Source of the DNA: Candidatus Tepidiaquacella proteinivora
Lineage (GTDB): Bacteria > Bacteroidota > Ignavibacteria > Tepidaquicellales > Tepidaquicellaceae
Assembly: GCA_013348845.1 (NCBI GenBank)
Contig: CP054675.1
Location: 372,001 to 436,000, forward strand
Length of the DNA stretch: 64,000 nt
Direction: 5' to 3'
In this document: positions 8,756 through 19,619 of the stretch, in pieces
Layout: the number at the start of each line of letters is the position of its first letter
How positions within the stretch are numbered: the stretch's first letter is position 1
The notes under the pieces: generated by a model
Told to the model about the DNA's origin: nothing
The model's input: only the letters and a program-made list of their open reading frames with translations
Databases searched by the model: none
Program-made: the position numbers and the translations under genes

Positions 8756-11215
8756 ATGAACTCAAAAAAAGGAATTTGGCTGATAATATCAATTTTATTG
8801 GTATTAATATTAATCGTTGTGTTGCTTTCACAACAGCAACAATATGATTTGAAATTAGTGGACAGAAAATTAGTTACAAAAAGCGGAGTTTGTCCACCGT
8901 TTTATTTGTTTACAGAACAAGGCGATACAATAAATCCGATTAAAGGCAAAAATACCGACAAACCCTATTCGCCAAAACAAACTTGTGGAAAATGTCACGA
9001 TTATAACAAAATTACACAAGGTTTTCATTTTCAACAGGGTAAAGACGAAATTGCCTCCGGATCTTTTGCCGACCGCTATCAGTGGGTTACAACACCTGGA
9101 AATTATGGCGGTAACTGGTGCTCACCTGCGCCTTTATATAATTATTTATCGAAAAAATCAAACAAATCGGCAAAAGAAATGGACATGACATCGTTTACTT
9201 TTATAACAAATGGTTGCGGAACGTGTCACCCGGGCGGCGGTCCAATGGAATTTGACAGAGAAGGAAAACGTTATGACATACAAATGGATAGTATGAAATA
9301 CACAGCAGGAGGCACGAATAATTTTGATGGCGATTATTTTCAGGCTTATTGGAACCGTACTGGTGTAATTGAAGGAGATTGTAATTTATGTCATCAACCT
9401 AATTATAATTTTAAAGAACGAAATGCAAATTTATTAAAATGGAATTTTCGTTGGCTTGCTACCATAGGAAGCGGGTTTGCAAAAATCGAAGGTTCGGTAA
9501 AGGACAGCACCGAAATTAAATTGCAATACGATGTTACAAAATTTGATCAAGACGGCAAAGTATCAATGAACTTAGTACGAGAGCCTACCAACGAAACCTG
9601 TTTGAATTGCCACGCAAAACCACAGTGGAAAAAACGAGGAGCATCGTTCACTGCACATAACGATGTTCATATTGCAAAGGGCTTGAAGTGTGTTGATTGT
9701 CATGTTGCAGGTTCTATGGCAACAGACCAGCGGATTAAAGGTAAAGAAGTTCATCAGTTTGGCAAAGGCGATGACCCTTCAGGCAATGTTCGTAACGACT
9801 TAGATAACACCGTTCGCACTTGTGCCGATTGTCATACAAAAGGATATTCAAATGCTCCAATTGCAAAACATGAATGGTTGCCTCAATTTCATTTAGATAA
9901 AATATCTTGTCAGGCTTGCCATATAGCTGAACGAAATGTAAAATCGGCATTAGTTCAGGTAAGCGATGTGTATAATCCGGGAGTGAAAATAACTCCGCCT
10001 ACAAAATATATATGGACATTTTATGACCAAAATATGAATTATTGGAACCATTATGGTGAGCTTTCAATGTTTACAAATAAATACCAACCGAGCGACCCAT
10101 ATTATTCACAATTTGCAAAATATAAAGGCATCATTTACCCTGTAAATCCGGTTCATAGCGCCTGGACCGGCATTTATACTGAAGGGAAAAAAGGTTTAGA
10201 CCAACCCAAAATGATAGATATTTACGAAATGTGGACAATTCACAGAGAGGACGAAACTAAATATCCCGAATTATCTAAAATTAAAGACGATAACAAGGAC
10301 AGCATACCAGAAGTGAATACAGCAGACGAAATTAATGCTATAATAAATTCGGTAACAAACCATTTGCAAAACAAAGGATACGATTTGAAAGGTAAACAAA
10401 TTGTTTGGGTAAACAACGACCGAATGTATTTCAACGGTAATGATTACAAAATATTAGAAAAAGAAACATGGGAATCATCGCCGTATGCTTCGGTTTACAA
10501 ATACAACCATGATGTTAATCCTGCTCGTAACGCCTTGGGTATAAACGGTTGCACCGATTGTCATTCATTATCATCAAATATTTTTTATGCAAACATTGTT
10601 AAATATCCATTTGACAATGCAGGTAATCCTGTATTTGAACCACAATACAAACGTTTGGGAATGACTGGCTTTATGGTTTGGCTATCAGCAGTTAGAGAAC
10701 AATTTGTAAAAACATTTGAATATACAGCAATTTTGTTTTTACTCTTAACTGTTTTAATATCTTTGATTTGTACAGCAATTTTCAAAAAAAATTATTTTGA
10801 GCTCAAAACAAACTATTTAACAATTTTGTATCTTTTAGCTGCAATAGGTTTAGCGTTTATTTATTTGAAACCTGACCTTAATTCTTACATTTTACCAAGC
10901 CGTTTGTGGTTCGACAAAAATCATTTCATTTTTTCTATGATACCTTTATTTATTGGTATTTACTCAATTTTCGATATGCGAAAAGAAAATTTGATGAAAT
11001 CATTAATGTATACTTTGCAACTTATTTTTGTAGGATTAGTCATTATAACCGGCTTTTTTATTATGATAAAATTTGCTGCAATAGAAAAGATTGTTTATTT
11101 ATCATATACGATATTCGATTTAGTTATAATTGGAACTACCGTAAATTTAATTATTTACATAATCAATAAGCAATATAAAAGTATACAAAATCATATTAAT
11201 TCAAATAATAGATAA
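8756..11215 (+). CDS. Membrane-anchored octaheme c-type cytochrome
   Basis: The 819-residue protein starts with a signal or anchor helix (residues 7-25). Eight CxxCH heme sites follow: CGKCH (~77), CGTCH (~154), CNLCH (~209), CLNCH (~282), CVDCH (~312), CADCH (~356), CQACH (~385) and CTDCH (~599). From about residue 655 there are roughly five hydrophobic helices (for example TAILFLLLTVLISLICTAIF), so the heme domain is tethered by a C-terminal membrane module. Large multiheme cytochromes of this type move electrons between the membrane pool and periplasmic or extracellular acceptors; the substrate cannot be told. The ~210-residue gap before the last heme and the multi-pass tail are unusual. 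No partner gene is adjacent. A long palindrome starts 23 bases after the stop. Confidence 0.85.
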   Translation: MNSKKGIWLIISILLVLILIVVLLSQQQQYDLKLVDRKLVTKSGVCPPFYLFTEQGDTINPIKGKNTDKPYSPKQTCGKCHDYNKITQGFHFQQGKDEIASGSFADRYQWVTTPGNYGGNWCSPAPLYNYLSKKSNKSAKEMDMTSFTFITNGCGTCHPGGGPMEFDREGKRYDIQMDSMKYTAGGTNNFDGDYFQAYWNRTGVIEGDCNLCHQPNYNFKERNANLLKWNFRWLATIGSGFAKIEGSVKDSTEIKLQYDVTKFDQDGKVSMNLVREPTNETCLNCHAKPQWKKRGASFTAHNDVHIAKGLKCVDCHVAGSMATDQRIKGKEVHQFGKGDDPSGNVRNDLDNTVRTCADCHTKGYSNAPIAKHEWLPQFHLDKISCQACHIAERNVKSALVQVSDVYNPGVKITPPTKYIWTFYDQNMNYWNHYGELSMFTNKYQPSDPYYSQFAKYKGIIYPVNPVHSAWTGIYTEGKKGLDQPKMIDIYEMWTIHREDETKYPELSKIKDDNKDSIPEVNTADEINAIINSVTNHLQNKGYDLKGKQIVWVNNDRMYFNGNDYKILEKETWESSPYASVYKYNHDVNPARNALGINGCTDCHSLSSNIFYANIVKYPFDNAGNPVFEPQYKRLGMTGFMVWLSAVREQFVKTFEYTAILFLLLTVLISLICTAIFKKNYFELKTNYLTILYLLAAIGLAFIYLKPDLNSYILPSRLWFDKNHFIFSMIPLFIGIYSIFDMRKENLMKSLMYTLQLIFVGLVIITGFFIMIKFAAIEKIVYLSYTIFDLVIIGTTVNLIIYIINKQYKSIQNHINSNNR

Positions 11216-11237
11216 TAATAAAAACATTACTTAACAT

Positions 11238-11346
11238 CGTGTATAAAACATTAGAGTTAAATGATTAAATCAATCGTTCTTCACCGCTTCGGCGTTTCTT
11301 TGGGTAGATAGTTACAAAGCCCGCAATCCCCAACTTTTTATACACG
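11238..11346. repeat. Long imperfect palindrome (cassette-boundary-like B)
   Basis: An outer 11-base arm, CGTGTATAAAA (11238-11248), is perfectly complementary to TTTTATACACG (11336-11346). A small inner hairpin CGC-TTCG-GCG lies near 11285-11294. It stands 23 bases after the cytochrome stop. Total size (~109 bp), large central region and position directly 3' of a gene are what an attC-type site would show. It shares the GTATA element with the sites at 5611 and 27337. It could instead be a transcription end signal or a small mobile palindrome. Confidence 0.5.
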
Positions 11347-11381
11347 CAACCATTATAGGGTATAATACCCGCCGCCAATAG

Positions 11382-12353
11382 AATAATTATATACAAATCC
11401 CTGATTACAAAACAATTATGTTACCACTATTTAAACTTATTGATAACTCAAAGGAATACGCATTCAGAGATATTGTAGAACTTCTTGCCAATGAATTTAA
11501 ACTTACAGATTCTGAACTAAGAGAAGTGCTCCAAGCGGACAGCAAATTTATTTCTATAATTTTGTTGGTAGGGCACAAACTAATCTAAAGAAAGCAGGTT
11601 TAGTACAGTCTCCCAGAAGTGGAATTATTAAAATAACTGATCGTGGTATTCAAGTACTTAAATCCAATCCCGAAAGAATTGATAGTGACTACCTTAATCA
11701 ATTCACTGAATTTATTGAATTCAAAAAAATTAAACATAATAGACCTCCTGTTCTTTCATCCGATCAACCTGAAACCTCTGAAGAAGTCCTTGAATATTCA
11801 TTTCAGATTTTGCGAGAATCTTTAGCCAATGAAATCTTAGCTCAAATTAAATCTATTCCACTTAGTTTCTTTTGAAAAAATCGTTGTTTAATTGCTAGTA
11901 AAAATGGGATAAGAAGAAATCCTAAAAGATGCTGGACGAGTAATCCTGCTTATTTTTTTGTTTTTTTGAGATATGGCGGTACGTTAAGGGATGCTGGACA
12001 GGCAATAGGCAAGTCTGGGGATGAAGAAATTGATGGAATTATAAAAGAAGATCGTCTTGGTTTAGATATTATTTGCATAGAAGCAAGAAGTGGGGATTAT
12101 ATAGTTGGGCATTCAGAAATTCAAAAATTTGCTGGTGCATTACAAGGTTATAGTGCAAATAAAGGTGTTTTTTATTACTACTTCTGATTTTTCTAAAGAT
12201 GCATACGAATATGTAGCGAGATTTGATAGTAAGATAGTATTAATCAATGGATAACAACTTGCTCAGTTTATGAATGATTATAATATCGGCCGTACTCCGG
12301 TGGCAGTATATGAAGTTAAACAAATTGATTCAGATCATTTTTCTGAAGAGTAA
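11382..12353 (+). pseudogene. mrr: Decayed Mrr restriction endonuclease
   Basis: The whole Mrr protein can be traced in pieces. IPDYKTIMLPLLKLI begins the N-terminal winged domain, its normal Met start apparently lost. A frameshift near 11530 leads to FYNFVGRAQTNLKKAGLVQS and on to SLANEILAQIKSIP. A stop and a ~60-bp imperfect duplication (GATGCTGGAC occurs twice, near 11930 and 11990) interrupt the start of the nuclease domain. Then GYGGTLRDAGQAIGKSGDEE and IICIEARSGDYIVG follow, where active enzymes have GDEGIDG and a QAK. Another frameshift near 12175 and a TAA near 12251 precede the C-terminus. Mrr cuts modified DNA; this copy is certainly inactive, since even the catalytic QxK reads ExR. 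Confidence 0.85.
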
Positions 12354-12469
12354 ATTTTATAAACAGCGGGGAAGCAACGGCCAAAAGCAGTAACAACGAC
12401 GCTTAAATTTCATTTTGATTTAAGTTGAAAATAAACGAGTAAATGTGTAGCTTTAAATTGAAGTAATTA

Positions 12470-12655
12470 ATGAAACAAATAGCTCAATACCGCTTTTCAC
12501 AAGAAGAATTGATTGTTTATAGTTCAAAGTTATATTGTGTTGTTACTGCGGATGTAAGTTGCAATTCGAAAACCTGCCTTTCCCGCAAAGGAGAGTGTAA
12601 TTTTAATTATGTTATTATTCCTTCGTTTAACTTTATAGGAAAGGTGAAAGAATGA
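12470..12655 (+). CDS. Small Cys-containing hypothetical protein
   Basis: Sixty-one residues with four Cys (LYCVVTADVSCNSKTCLSRK, then GECNFNY). I do not recognise it. The spacing of the cysteines and the hydrophobic strands could form a small metal-binding or disulfide fold, but it could equally be a fragment. It lies between the mrr wreck and the hsdM fragment, with an AT-rich stretch after it. Coding status is uncertain. Confidence 0.3.
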   Translation: MKQIAQYRFSQEELIVYSSKLYCVVTADVSCNSKTCLSRKGECNFNYVIIPSFNFIGKVKE

Positions 12656-12899
12656 ATGAAATTACAAAGCAACTTTCATCAAATAAAAGTTAAACAAAGT
12701 TTTTTTTATTTTTATTGGTGAAGGACTTTTTTGTAATATTTATAAAGATGTATTATTATGCTTGTTAATATAACAAGCAAAAACATAACATTAATAGTTT
12801 ATAAAAATTTTTATAATATTTATAAAGAGTAGTGTAAAAAAAAAAGACTTGATTATTTCAAAAAAATTTGAGTTTTTTGAGAAGTGCTAAAAAAGAATA

Positions 12900-13643
12900 A
12901 TGTTAAGGAGGGTGACTATACCTAAAAGAAATAATATTAATGCTGCAAAAGAATCTAATGGAGCAAATCTTGGATTTGAACAGAAGCTCTGGCAAGCAGC
13001 CGATAAACTTTGTAGCAATATGGGTGCTGCTGAATACAAACATGTTGTTCTTAGATTGATTTTTTTAAAATACATCTCCGATGCATTTACAGAAGTCTAT
13101 AATGAAGTAAAAAAGGATGAACTTGCCGATCCTGAAGATAAGGATGAATATATTTCAAGAAGAGTTTTCTGGGTGCCCCAGGAAGCACGATGGGATTATC
13201 TTCAAGCAAATGCAAAAAAATCTGAAATTGGAGAACTCATAGATAAGGCATTGGACCTTATAGAACGGGATAATCCTTCATTAAAAGGGGTGCTTCCGAA
13301 AAACTATGCCCGCCCGGCATTAAACAAACAAAGATTGGGCGAATTAATTGACTTGATTGGAACAATAGGTTTGGGAGACAGAGAAAATAAAAGCAAAGAC
13401 GTATTGGGAAGAGTGTATGAGTACTTCCTCGGTCAGTTTGCCGATGCTGAAGGAAAGAAAGGCGGACAGTTCTACACCCCACGAAGTATTGTGATGCTTC
13501 TTGTAGAAATGCTTGAGCCATATAAAGGGAGAATTTTGACTGATGCCGCGAGGGCAATTACAAAAGAAAACCCGCAACTGCAGGGAGTTATTGATATAAA
13601 AGATTTTGTTGGATCTAATGCTAGGAGGACAATATATGAATGA
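12900..13643 (+). pseudogene. hsdM: hsdM, 5' part (type I R-M methylase, interrupted)
   Basis: Residues ~20-215 match the N-terminal helical domain of HsdM ([18 protein letters not shown], then [19 protein letters not shown], then [20 protein letters not shown]). Just before motif I (expected VYDPCCGSGG) the sequence changes. It reads [20 protein letters not shown] and then DIKDF, which belongs to the N-terminus of a different HsdM family, before ending IYE-stop. The best ribosome site (AAGGAGG, 12905-12911) is spaced for a codon at 12918 that is now ATA, so the original ATG may be lost. The other part of the gene lies at 15544. HsdM modifies the type I target together with HsdS, which is not in the window. 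Inactive as it stands. Confidence 0.8.
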
Positions 13644-14820
13644 ATTCTTGATGAATGAAGCAAGAAATATTAATTATAAAGTGATACCAATTAGTATTGA
13701 AGGTAAACTTACTATGCATGATAAGTCAATACTAAAAAATATTTTCAATAAGTTTAAAGTAACTGATATAAAATATGATATAAGTGAGAGTGAATTTAAT
13801 CTTTTTTTAAATTGTGTTGATTTTGAAAAATTAAAAGAAACAATTTTAAACTATAAATCTGAAAAAATTTCAGAAACTCTCTTACTCTTATTGGATAAAA
13901 TAATCTCTGAAATAGATTCTATAAAGAGTTATGGTTTAAAGGGTAAAAAGCGATTATATGTAGGTTATGACAAAGAAAGAAAAGTTCGCGGGAGAAAAGA
14001 AAAGGAAAATAACCGCAATCGATACTATTATGCAAACAAGAGTGACTTTTCTACAATAAATAATGAAATTCCTCAAGAATATATAAATAAAATTTTATGT
14101 GGGGATAGTCTTGATATTTTAAAAAAGCTTCCTGATAATTCAATCGATTTAATTTTTACCTCACCACCTTATAATTTTGGTTTGGATTATGAATCCAATG
14201 AAGACGCTCATGACTGGGAGAAATATTTTAATAAATTATTTTCTATATTTGACGAATGTATAAGAATTTTAAAATATGGTGGAAGAATCATTGTTAACAT
14301 ACAACCATTGTTTTCAGATTATATTCCTAGCCATCATATTATTAGTAATTATTTTATGAAAAAGCAGTTAATATGGAAAGGTGAGATATTATGGGAAAAA
14401 AATAATTATAACTGTAAATATACTGCGTGGGGAAGCTGGAAAAGTCCAAGTAATCCATATTTGAAATATACTTGGGAATTTTTAGAGATTTTTTGTAAAG
14501 GTACTCTTAAAAAAACTGGGAAAAAAGAAAATATTGATATTACAGTTGATGAATTTAAGAAATGGGTTATTAGTCGTTGGTCTATAGCTCCAGAAAGAAA
14601 TATGAAGGAATATAACCATCCAGCAATGTTTCCAGAAGAACTAGCAAAGCGCGTATTAAAACTATTCAGTTTTCAAAGTGATATTGTTCTAGATCCATTT
14701 AATGGCGTTGGAACTACTACTTTTGTAGCCAAAATAACTAATAGGCGATTCATCGGAATTGATATCTCTCCAGAGTATTGCGAAAAAGCTATTGCGCGTT
14801 TAAATACTACACTTTTTTAG
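13636..14820 (+). CDS. Type II DNA methyltransferase (SPPY class, probably N4-cytosine)
   Basis: The start ATG 13636 follows a good TAGGAGGA site; an upstream ATG at 13606 is less likely. Residues 1-140 form an unassigned N-terminal region. The beta-class order follows: motif [16 protein letters not shown] (SPPY near residue 175), then motif [10 protein letters not shown] near 352 and [17 protein letters not shown] at the end. SPPY enzymes mostly make N4-methylcytosine, sometimes N6-methyladenine. The downstream nuclease starts 12 bases after this stop with its own GGAGG site, so the pair is a complete type II system; the methylase protects the site the nuclease cuts. The gene overlaps the end of the hsdM fragment by 8 bases and looks undamaged. 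Confidence 0.85.
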   Translation: MNEFLMNEARNINYKVIPISIEGKLTMHDKSILKNIFNKFKVTDIKYDISESEFNLFLNCVDFEKLKETILNYKSEKISETLLLLLDKIISEIDSIKSYGLKGKKRLYVGYDKERKVRGRKEKENNRNRYYYANKSDFSTINNEIPQEYINKILCGDSLDILKKLPDNSIDLIFTSPPYNFGLDYESNEDAHDWEKYFNKLFSIFDECIRILKYGGRIIVNIQPLFSDYIPSHHIISNYFMKKQLIWKGEILWEKNNYNCKYTAWGSWKSPSNPYLKYTWEFLEIFCKGTLKKTGKKENIDITVDEFKKWVISRWSIAPERNMKEYNHPAMFPEELAKRVLKLFSFQSDIVLDPFNGVGTTTFVAKITNRRFIGIDISPEYCEKAIARLNTTLF

Positions 14821-14832
14821 GAGGAAAACATC

Positions 14833-15534
14833 ATGCCCTATTCAGTTGATGAAATCGTTAAAGCTTATGAGATATTAGTTAGAGGTATCGAAGAAGAGGC
14901 TTATAATGAGGAAGAAAGAGCTTTTGGAGGAATTATTAGAGCTGGCAAAGGTAAATTAGTTGAAAGTATTGCTCAACATATGGTTGAGATTGCATGGAAT
15001 AATTTAAAAGGAGAACTTGAAAGGTTATCATTCGAAAAAAAAATAATTAAAATTCCAATCAATCCACAATATATTGACAAATTAAAATGTAAAGAAGTTA
15101 AAGACTATATAAAAAATAATATAAATGACTATTATTATGGTTTAAAGACTGATGTCCATGTCTCGATAGATAATAAGCTAGTAATGGGAATAGAATGCAA
15201 AGCATATACGGAAAATGCAATGCTTAAAAGAATTTTAGTAGATTTCACGCTTTTTAAAAACGTTATTCCAAATATAAAATGTGTTCTTTTGCAATTAGAA
15301 AGCCAATTAACAGGTGATTATAGTCAACCTAGAAATAAAATTACATATGGAAGTCATTCAACACATACATTGTTATCTTATTTTGATATAGATTTAAATA
15401 TTATTACTTTGCTTGAAGGAGAAAGAAAAGTTGATAAACCAATTCATAATTCACAATATTATAAAGAATTAAAAAAAGAGATACTTGAAAATGGAATTGA
15501 AGTAATAAAAAATCTTTTAAGTGAATTTAAATGA
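14833..15534 (+). CDS. Type II restriction endonuclease, PD-(D/E)XK type
   Basis: The 233-residue protein has GLKTDVHVSIDNKLVMGIEC, giving Asp ~105 and Glu-Cys-Lys ~119-121, a normal PD-(D/E)XK metal site for type II enzymes. N-terminal helices (VDEIVKAYEILVRGIEEEAY) and a segment GGIIRAGKGKLVESIAQHM precede the core. I cannot name the family or recognition sequence. Directly downstream of the SPPY methyltransferase and intact, it is most simply its cognate nuclease. The hsdM remainder starts 9 bases later, so this gene marks the right edge of the inserted pair. Confidence 0.75.
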   Translation: MPYSVDEIVKAYEILVRGIEEEAYNEEERAFGGIIRAGKGKLVESIAQHMVEIAWNNLKGELERLSFEKKIIKIPINPQYIDKLKCKEVKDYIKNNINDYYYGLKTDVHVSIDNKLVMGIECKAYTENAMLKRILVDFTLFKNVIPNIKCVLLQLESQLTGDYSQPRNKITYGSHSTHTLLSYFDIDLNIITLLEGERKVDKPIHNSQYYKELKKEILENGIEVIKNLLSEFK

Positions 15535-15543
15535 ATTTTTATC

Positions 15544-16206
15544 ATGAAGTTTGAAATTTTAGCCGCCAATCCTCCTTTTAATGATTCCGACTGGGGCGGT
15601 GAAAGCTTACAGGAAGATGTGCGCTGGAAATTCGGAATTCCACCAAAAGGAAATGCCAACTTTGCCTGGATCCAGCATTTTATCCATCACCTTTCGCCAG
15701 CAGGAACCGCAGGCTTTGTCCTCGCCAATGGTTCTCTCAGCTCGATGACTTCCAACGAAGGGGAGATAAGAAAAAACATCGTAGAAGCTGATCTTGTGGA
15801 TTGTATTGTTGCCCTACCCTCGCAATTATTTTACAACACCATGATACCAGCCTGCCTGTGGTTTATCACAAGAGACAAAAAAAATCATAAATTCAAAAAC
15901 AGGCAGGGAAAAGTCCTCTTTATTGACGCAAGGAAAATGGGCGTAATGGTTGACCGAAGGCACAGAGAACTTACCGATGAAGAAATAAAAAAAATCGCAG
16001 ACACCTACCATGCCTGGAGAGGAAAAAACGGCCTCGAATACCAAGACATCCCTGGATTCTGTAAGTCCGCAACACTGGAAGAAATCAGAAAACACAACTA
16101 TATTCTAACACCCGGTCGTTATGTTGGCACCGTAGAGGAGGAAGAAGACGACGAAGCCTTCGAAGAAAAGATTAAGAGCATTAAAATAATAAGAAGTATT
16201 AAATGA
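15544..16206 (+). pseudogene. hsdM: hsdM, 3' part (type I R-M methylase, interrupted)
   Basis: The frame resumes HsdM exactly at motif [22 protein letters not shown], then [32 protein letters not shown], and [20 protein letters not shown]. The ~75 residues between the 5' part and motif IV, including the SAM-binding motif I, are gone. The tail is also cut short: after EEKIKS it reads IKIIRSIK and stops, about 30 residues before the usual end. The stop overlaps the next gene's ATG as ATGA, so this remnant and the SNF2 gene now share a transcript. Inactive alone. Confidence 0.85.
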
Positions 16207-19200
16207 CCAAAATTCAACAAGATAACATTCTTCAAGGACCATTTTGGCCAGAAAAATTAAGAGTTATATCTATCAAAAAAATTAGTGAAGGCCAGATAAA
16301 AATAGAAGCAGTAGGAATTGATTCTAATCAATTTTACAATCCTATTCTTTCGGAAGAAGATATCAAAAACATCAAAGTATTGGAGGAAAGGCCTTTTCTA
16401 TTTTCGGCTGACGGGAATTCTTTATTCCTCTTTTTGGAATCCCACCGCATAAGGAATGCTTTTCAATTCGATCCATTATGTGCTGTGAATGTCTCCCAAA
16501 TCGATCCTTTACCTCATCAAATTGAGGCAGTATATCATTATATTCTGCAAAATCCCCGAATCAGATTTCTTTTGGCAGATGATCCTGGTGCTGGGAAAAC
16601 TATAATGACAGGGCTTTTATTGAAAGAACTTAAATATCGTGGGCTTGTGGAGAAAACGCTCATCGTTGTTCCTGGACATCTTAAGGACCAGTGGCTAAGA
16701 GAAATGAAAGAAAAGTTTCAGGAGAATTTTTCAATTGTAACAAGAGAAACGATGAATGCTGAATGGGGAAAAAATATTTTTACCGATAAAAATCAAATTA
16801 TTGTATCTATGGATTTTGCCAAGCAAGATGATGTGATGATTGCTCTCAAAGATTCTAAATGGGATCTGTGCATTGTGGACGAGGCACATAAGATGTCTGC
16901 TTATAAATATAGTGAAAAAATTGATAAAACCCAGCGTTATAAGTTTGGTGAATTGATTTCTGAGAATTCTAATTTTTTACTTTTCCTTACTGCTACTCCA
17001 CATCGTGGAGATCCTGAAAACTTTCGTCTTTTACTTGACCTCTTAGAGCCAGGTTTCTTTGCTGACACCTCCATGCTTTCAGAATCAATCCAAGATAAGG
17101 ACAATCCACTATTTCTAAGAAGATTAAAAGAAGATTTAAAAAATTTTGATGGTACGCCTATTTTTCCTCCACGACATGTACACACTATTAAATACTATCT
17201 CTCAGACAAAGAAAAGGAACTCTACAACGCTGTTACAGAATATGTTGAAAAGCATTTTAACAAGGCACTTAAAAAAGAGAAACGTAATGTGACTTTCGCT
17301 CTTACCATTTTGCAGCGTCGTCTCGCTTCAAGTGCTCGTGCCATAAGGAAATCTTTAGAAAGAAGATACGAACGTTTAAAGGAACTATACGAAAAAGGAC
17401 AATTCCTTCAGGAGGAAGGATATGACGAGGACTTTATCGAGGATTTAGAAGAGAAAGAGCGATGGAAAAAAGAAGAAGAGTTGCTCGAAAAATTGACTTC
17501 TTCAGAAACACTTGAAGAACTAAAAAGTGAGATAGAAAAACTTGATGAACTTTTGGCTCTCGCTAAAGAAGTTGAAAAAAAAGAAATCGAAACAAAACTT
17601 AATGAGCTTAAAAAATTAATGGATGAGGAAAAACTCCATCATTCTGGAACAAAATTATTAATATTTACGGAATCCAAAGACACTCTTGATTATTTGGTGG
17701 AAAAGCTTAGAAAATGGGGGTATTTAGTAACATCAATTCATGGTGGGATGAATCTAGATGCAAGGATTCATGCTGAGGCTGATTTCAGAAACAAAGCACA
17801 AATTATGGTATCAACAGAGGCTGGAGGTGAGGGTATAAACCTTCAATTTTGTTGGTTCATGGTAAACTATGACATCCCTTGGAATCCCAATCGTCTGGAA
17901 CAAAGAATGGGCAGAATCCATCGATATGGTCAACAACATGAAGTTCACATTTACAATGTGGTGGCGGTGGATACAAGGGAGGGGCAAATTCTTAATAGGT
18001 TATTTGACAAACTCTCCCAGATTAGAGACCATCTCGGCTCCTCGGACAGGGTGTTTGATGTTATTGGTGTAGTACTGGTTGGAAAAAGTTTGAAAGACCT
18101 TCTTGTGGACGCAATCGCCAACCTCAGAACAATGGAAGATATACTTAAAGATTTTGAAAGGGTTCCAGACGAAGAGGCTATTAGGAGAATAATGGAAACA
18201 AGCATGGAAGCGCTTGCCACAAGGCATATCGATTTGAGCAGGATTTTAAAAGAGCAGCGTAAGGCAAAAGAAAATAGGCTTGTTCCTGAATATATTGAAG
18301 AATTTTTCAAAAAAGCTGCGCATAAGCTTAACATTAAAATGGAAAAAAGGGAAAATGACCTGTGGCACATTTCCTCAGTTCCTTTTGAGATTCGTATTCA
18401 ATCTAATGACTTCAAGATTAACTTTGGCGAAGTTCAAAAAGAATACGCAAGAATATCTTTTGACAAGGAGAAAGCATTCAAAACACAGTCTGAATTTGTT
18501 GCTATGGGGCATCCTCTTTTAGAGGCAGTTATTAATAATATAATAAACCAATTCTCACAATCTGCCTTAGATGGAGCACTATTCATTGACCCTGAAGGTA
18601 AAAGAAATGGTGTGATCTGGTTTTTGGATACAGAAATAAAAGATGGTAATAACTCGGTTGCAGGGAAAAAATTATTTGCAGTTTATCAGAATATTAATTC
18701 TTTAGAGCAACCTGAAAATTTTGTTCTACTTAATCCTGCTGTGCTGTGGGATTTAAAGCCACTATCAGCGAAGAAATCATCATCTCAGGAAAAGCCGAAA
18801 CAATTTGAGCATTCAAATCTGACCACAGAAGATTCAGTTAAGACAGAGACTTCATCTGATTATGAGTTGGGAGCAGACTCGTTGGATAAAGATGCTGTCA
18901 TCTCTTTCATTATAAACAATGGGGTGGAAAGTTATAAAAAAGAACTTTTTGAGAGACGTCAGAGGGACGCAAAGATTAAGGAGAAATATGGAATCCGCTC
19001 TCTTGAATCTATGATTTCTAAATCAGATGAAAAAATATCAGATTACGAAACAAGAAGAATAAAAGGCGAAAATATTCCGGATGTAACAATTCAAAATGAA
19101 GTTAGAAAAAAAGAGGATTCATGTAGTAAAAAGGAACGATTGAAAAAAGAGATTGTAGCCGAATCACACTTGTTTCTCACAGATCCGAAAATTCTTTGCT

Positions 19201-19619
19201 TGGTAAGAGTGATACCAGATGAAATTACTGCAAAGATGGTGAGTGATAAAGAAATTGAGAAAATTGGTATGAAATATGCCCTGAACTATGAATTACGCAA
19301 TGGAAGAACCCCAGAAGATGTTTCATCTCAAAACTTAGGCTTTGATATTCGTTCTAACGATGTCTCTGGAAATTATCGCTACATAGAAGTAAAAGCCAGA
19401 GCAAAAGAGGGCGATATTGTTCTAACTCCGAACGAATGGTTTAAGGCACAAAGGCTCAAAGAAGAATATTGGCTTTATATTGTAATAAATGCTGCAAGTA
19501 ATCCAGAGCTCTATTGCATTCAAAATCCTGCAGCTAAATTTAAGCCTGAGCAGGAAATTGATATTGTAAGATATGTTGTTAAAAACTGGAAAGAAAAGGC
19601 GGAGGCGTCAAATGATTAG
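16203..19619 (+). CDS. SNF2-family helicase with C-terminal DUF3883
   Basis: In this 1138-residue protein, residues ~100-300 hold helicase domain 1: DDPGAGKT (~126-133), [17 protein letters not shown] (~224) and LTATPHRGD. Helicase domain 2 (~485-610) has [25 protein letters not shown] and [10 protein letters not shown]. Long coiled segments lie between the two and after them. Residues ~1020-1120 carry DUF3883 (GFDIRSND ... [20 protein letters not shown]), a restriction-like fold with E-x-K. This architecture is that of SNF2 proteins in DISARM-like and COG1743/COG1483 defence clusters, where the protein is thought to move along DNA. It is the first gene of the module and overlaps the next gene by 8 bases. 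No damage seen. Confidence 0.88.
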   Translation: MTKIQQDNILQGPFWPEKLRVISIKKISEGQIKIEAVGIDSNQFYNPILSEEDIKNIKVLEERPFLFSADGNSLFLFLESHRIRNAFQFDPLCAVNVSQIDPLPHQIEAVYHYILQNPRIRFLLADDPGAGKTIMTGLLLKELKYRGLVEKTLIVVPGHLKDQWLREMKEKFQENFSIVTRETMNAEWGKNIFTDKNQIIVSMDFAKQDDVMIALKDSKWDLCIVDEAHKMSAYKYSEKIDKTQRYKFGELISENSNFLLFLTATPHRGDPENFRLLLDLLEPGFFADTSMLSESIQDKDNPLFLRRLKEDLKNFDGTPIFPPRHVHTIKYYLSDKEKELYNAVTEYVEKHFNKALKKEKRNVTFALTILQRRLASSARAIRKSLERRYERLKELYEKGQFLQEEGYDEDFIEDLEEKERWKKEEELLEKLTSSETLEELKSEIEKLDELLALAKEVEKKEIETKLNELKKLMDEEKLHHSGTKLLIFTESKDTLDYLVEKLRKWGYLVTSIHGGMNLDARIHAEADFRNKAQIMVSTEAGGEGINLQFCWFMVNYDIPWNPNRLEQRMGRIHRYGQQHEVHIYNVVAVDTREGQILNRLFDKLSQIRDHLGSSDRVFDVIGVVLVGKSLKDLLVDAIANLRTMEDILKDFERVPDEEAIRRIMETSMEALATRHIDLSRILKEQRKAKENRLVPEYIEEFFKKAAHKLNIKMEKRENDLWHISSVPFEIRIQSNDFKINFGEVQKEYARISFDKEKAFKTQSEFVAMGHPLLEAVINNIINQFSQSALDGALFIDPEGKRNGVIWFLDTEIKDGNNSVAGKKLFAVYQNINSLEQPENFVLLNPAVLWDLKPLSAKKSSSQEKPKQFEHSNLTTEDSVKTETSSDYELGADSLDKDAVISFIINNGVESYKKELFERRQRDAKIKEKYGIRSLESMISKSDEKISDYETRRIKGENIPDVTIQNEVRKKEDSCSKKERLKKEIVAESHLFLTDPKILCLVRVIPDEITAKMVSDKEIEKIGMKYALNYELRNGRTPEDVSSQNLGFDIRSNDVSGNYRYIEVKARAKEGDIVLTPNEWFKAQRLKEEYWLYIVINAASNPELYCIQNPAAKFKPEQEIDIVRYVVKNWKEKAEASND

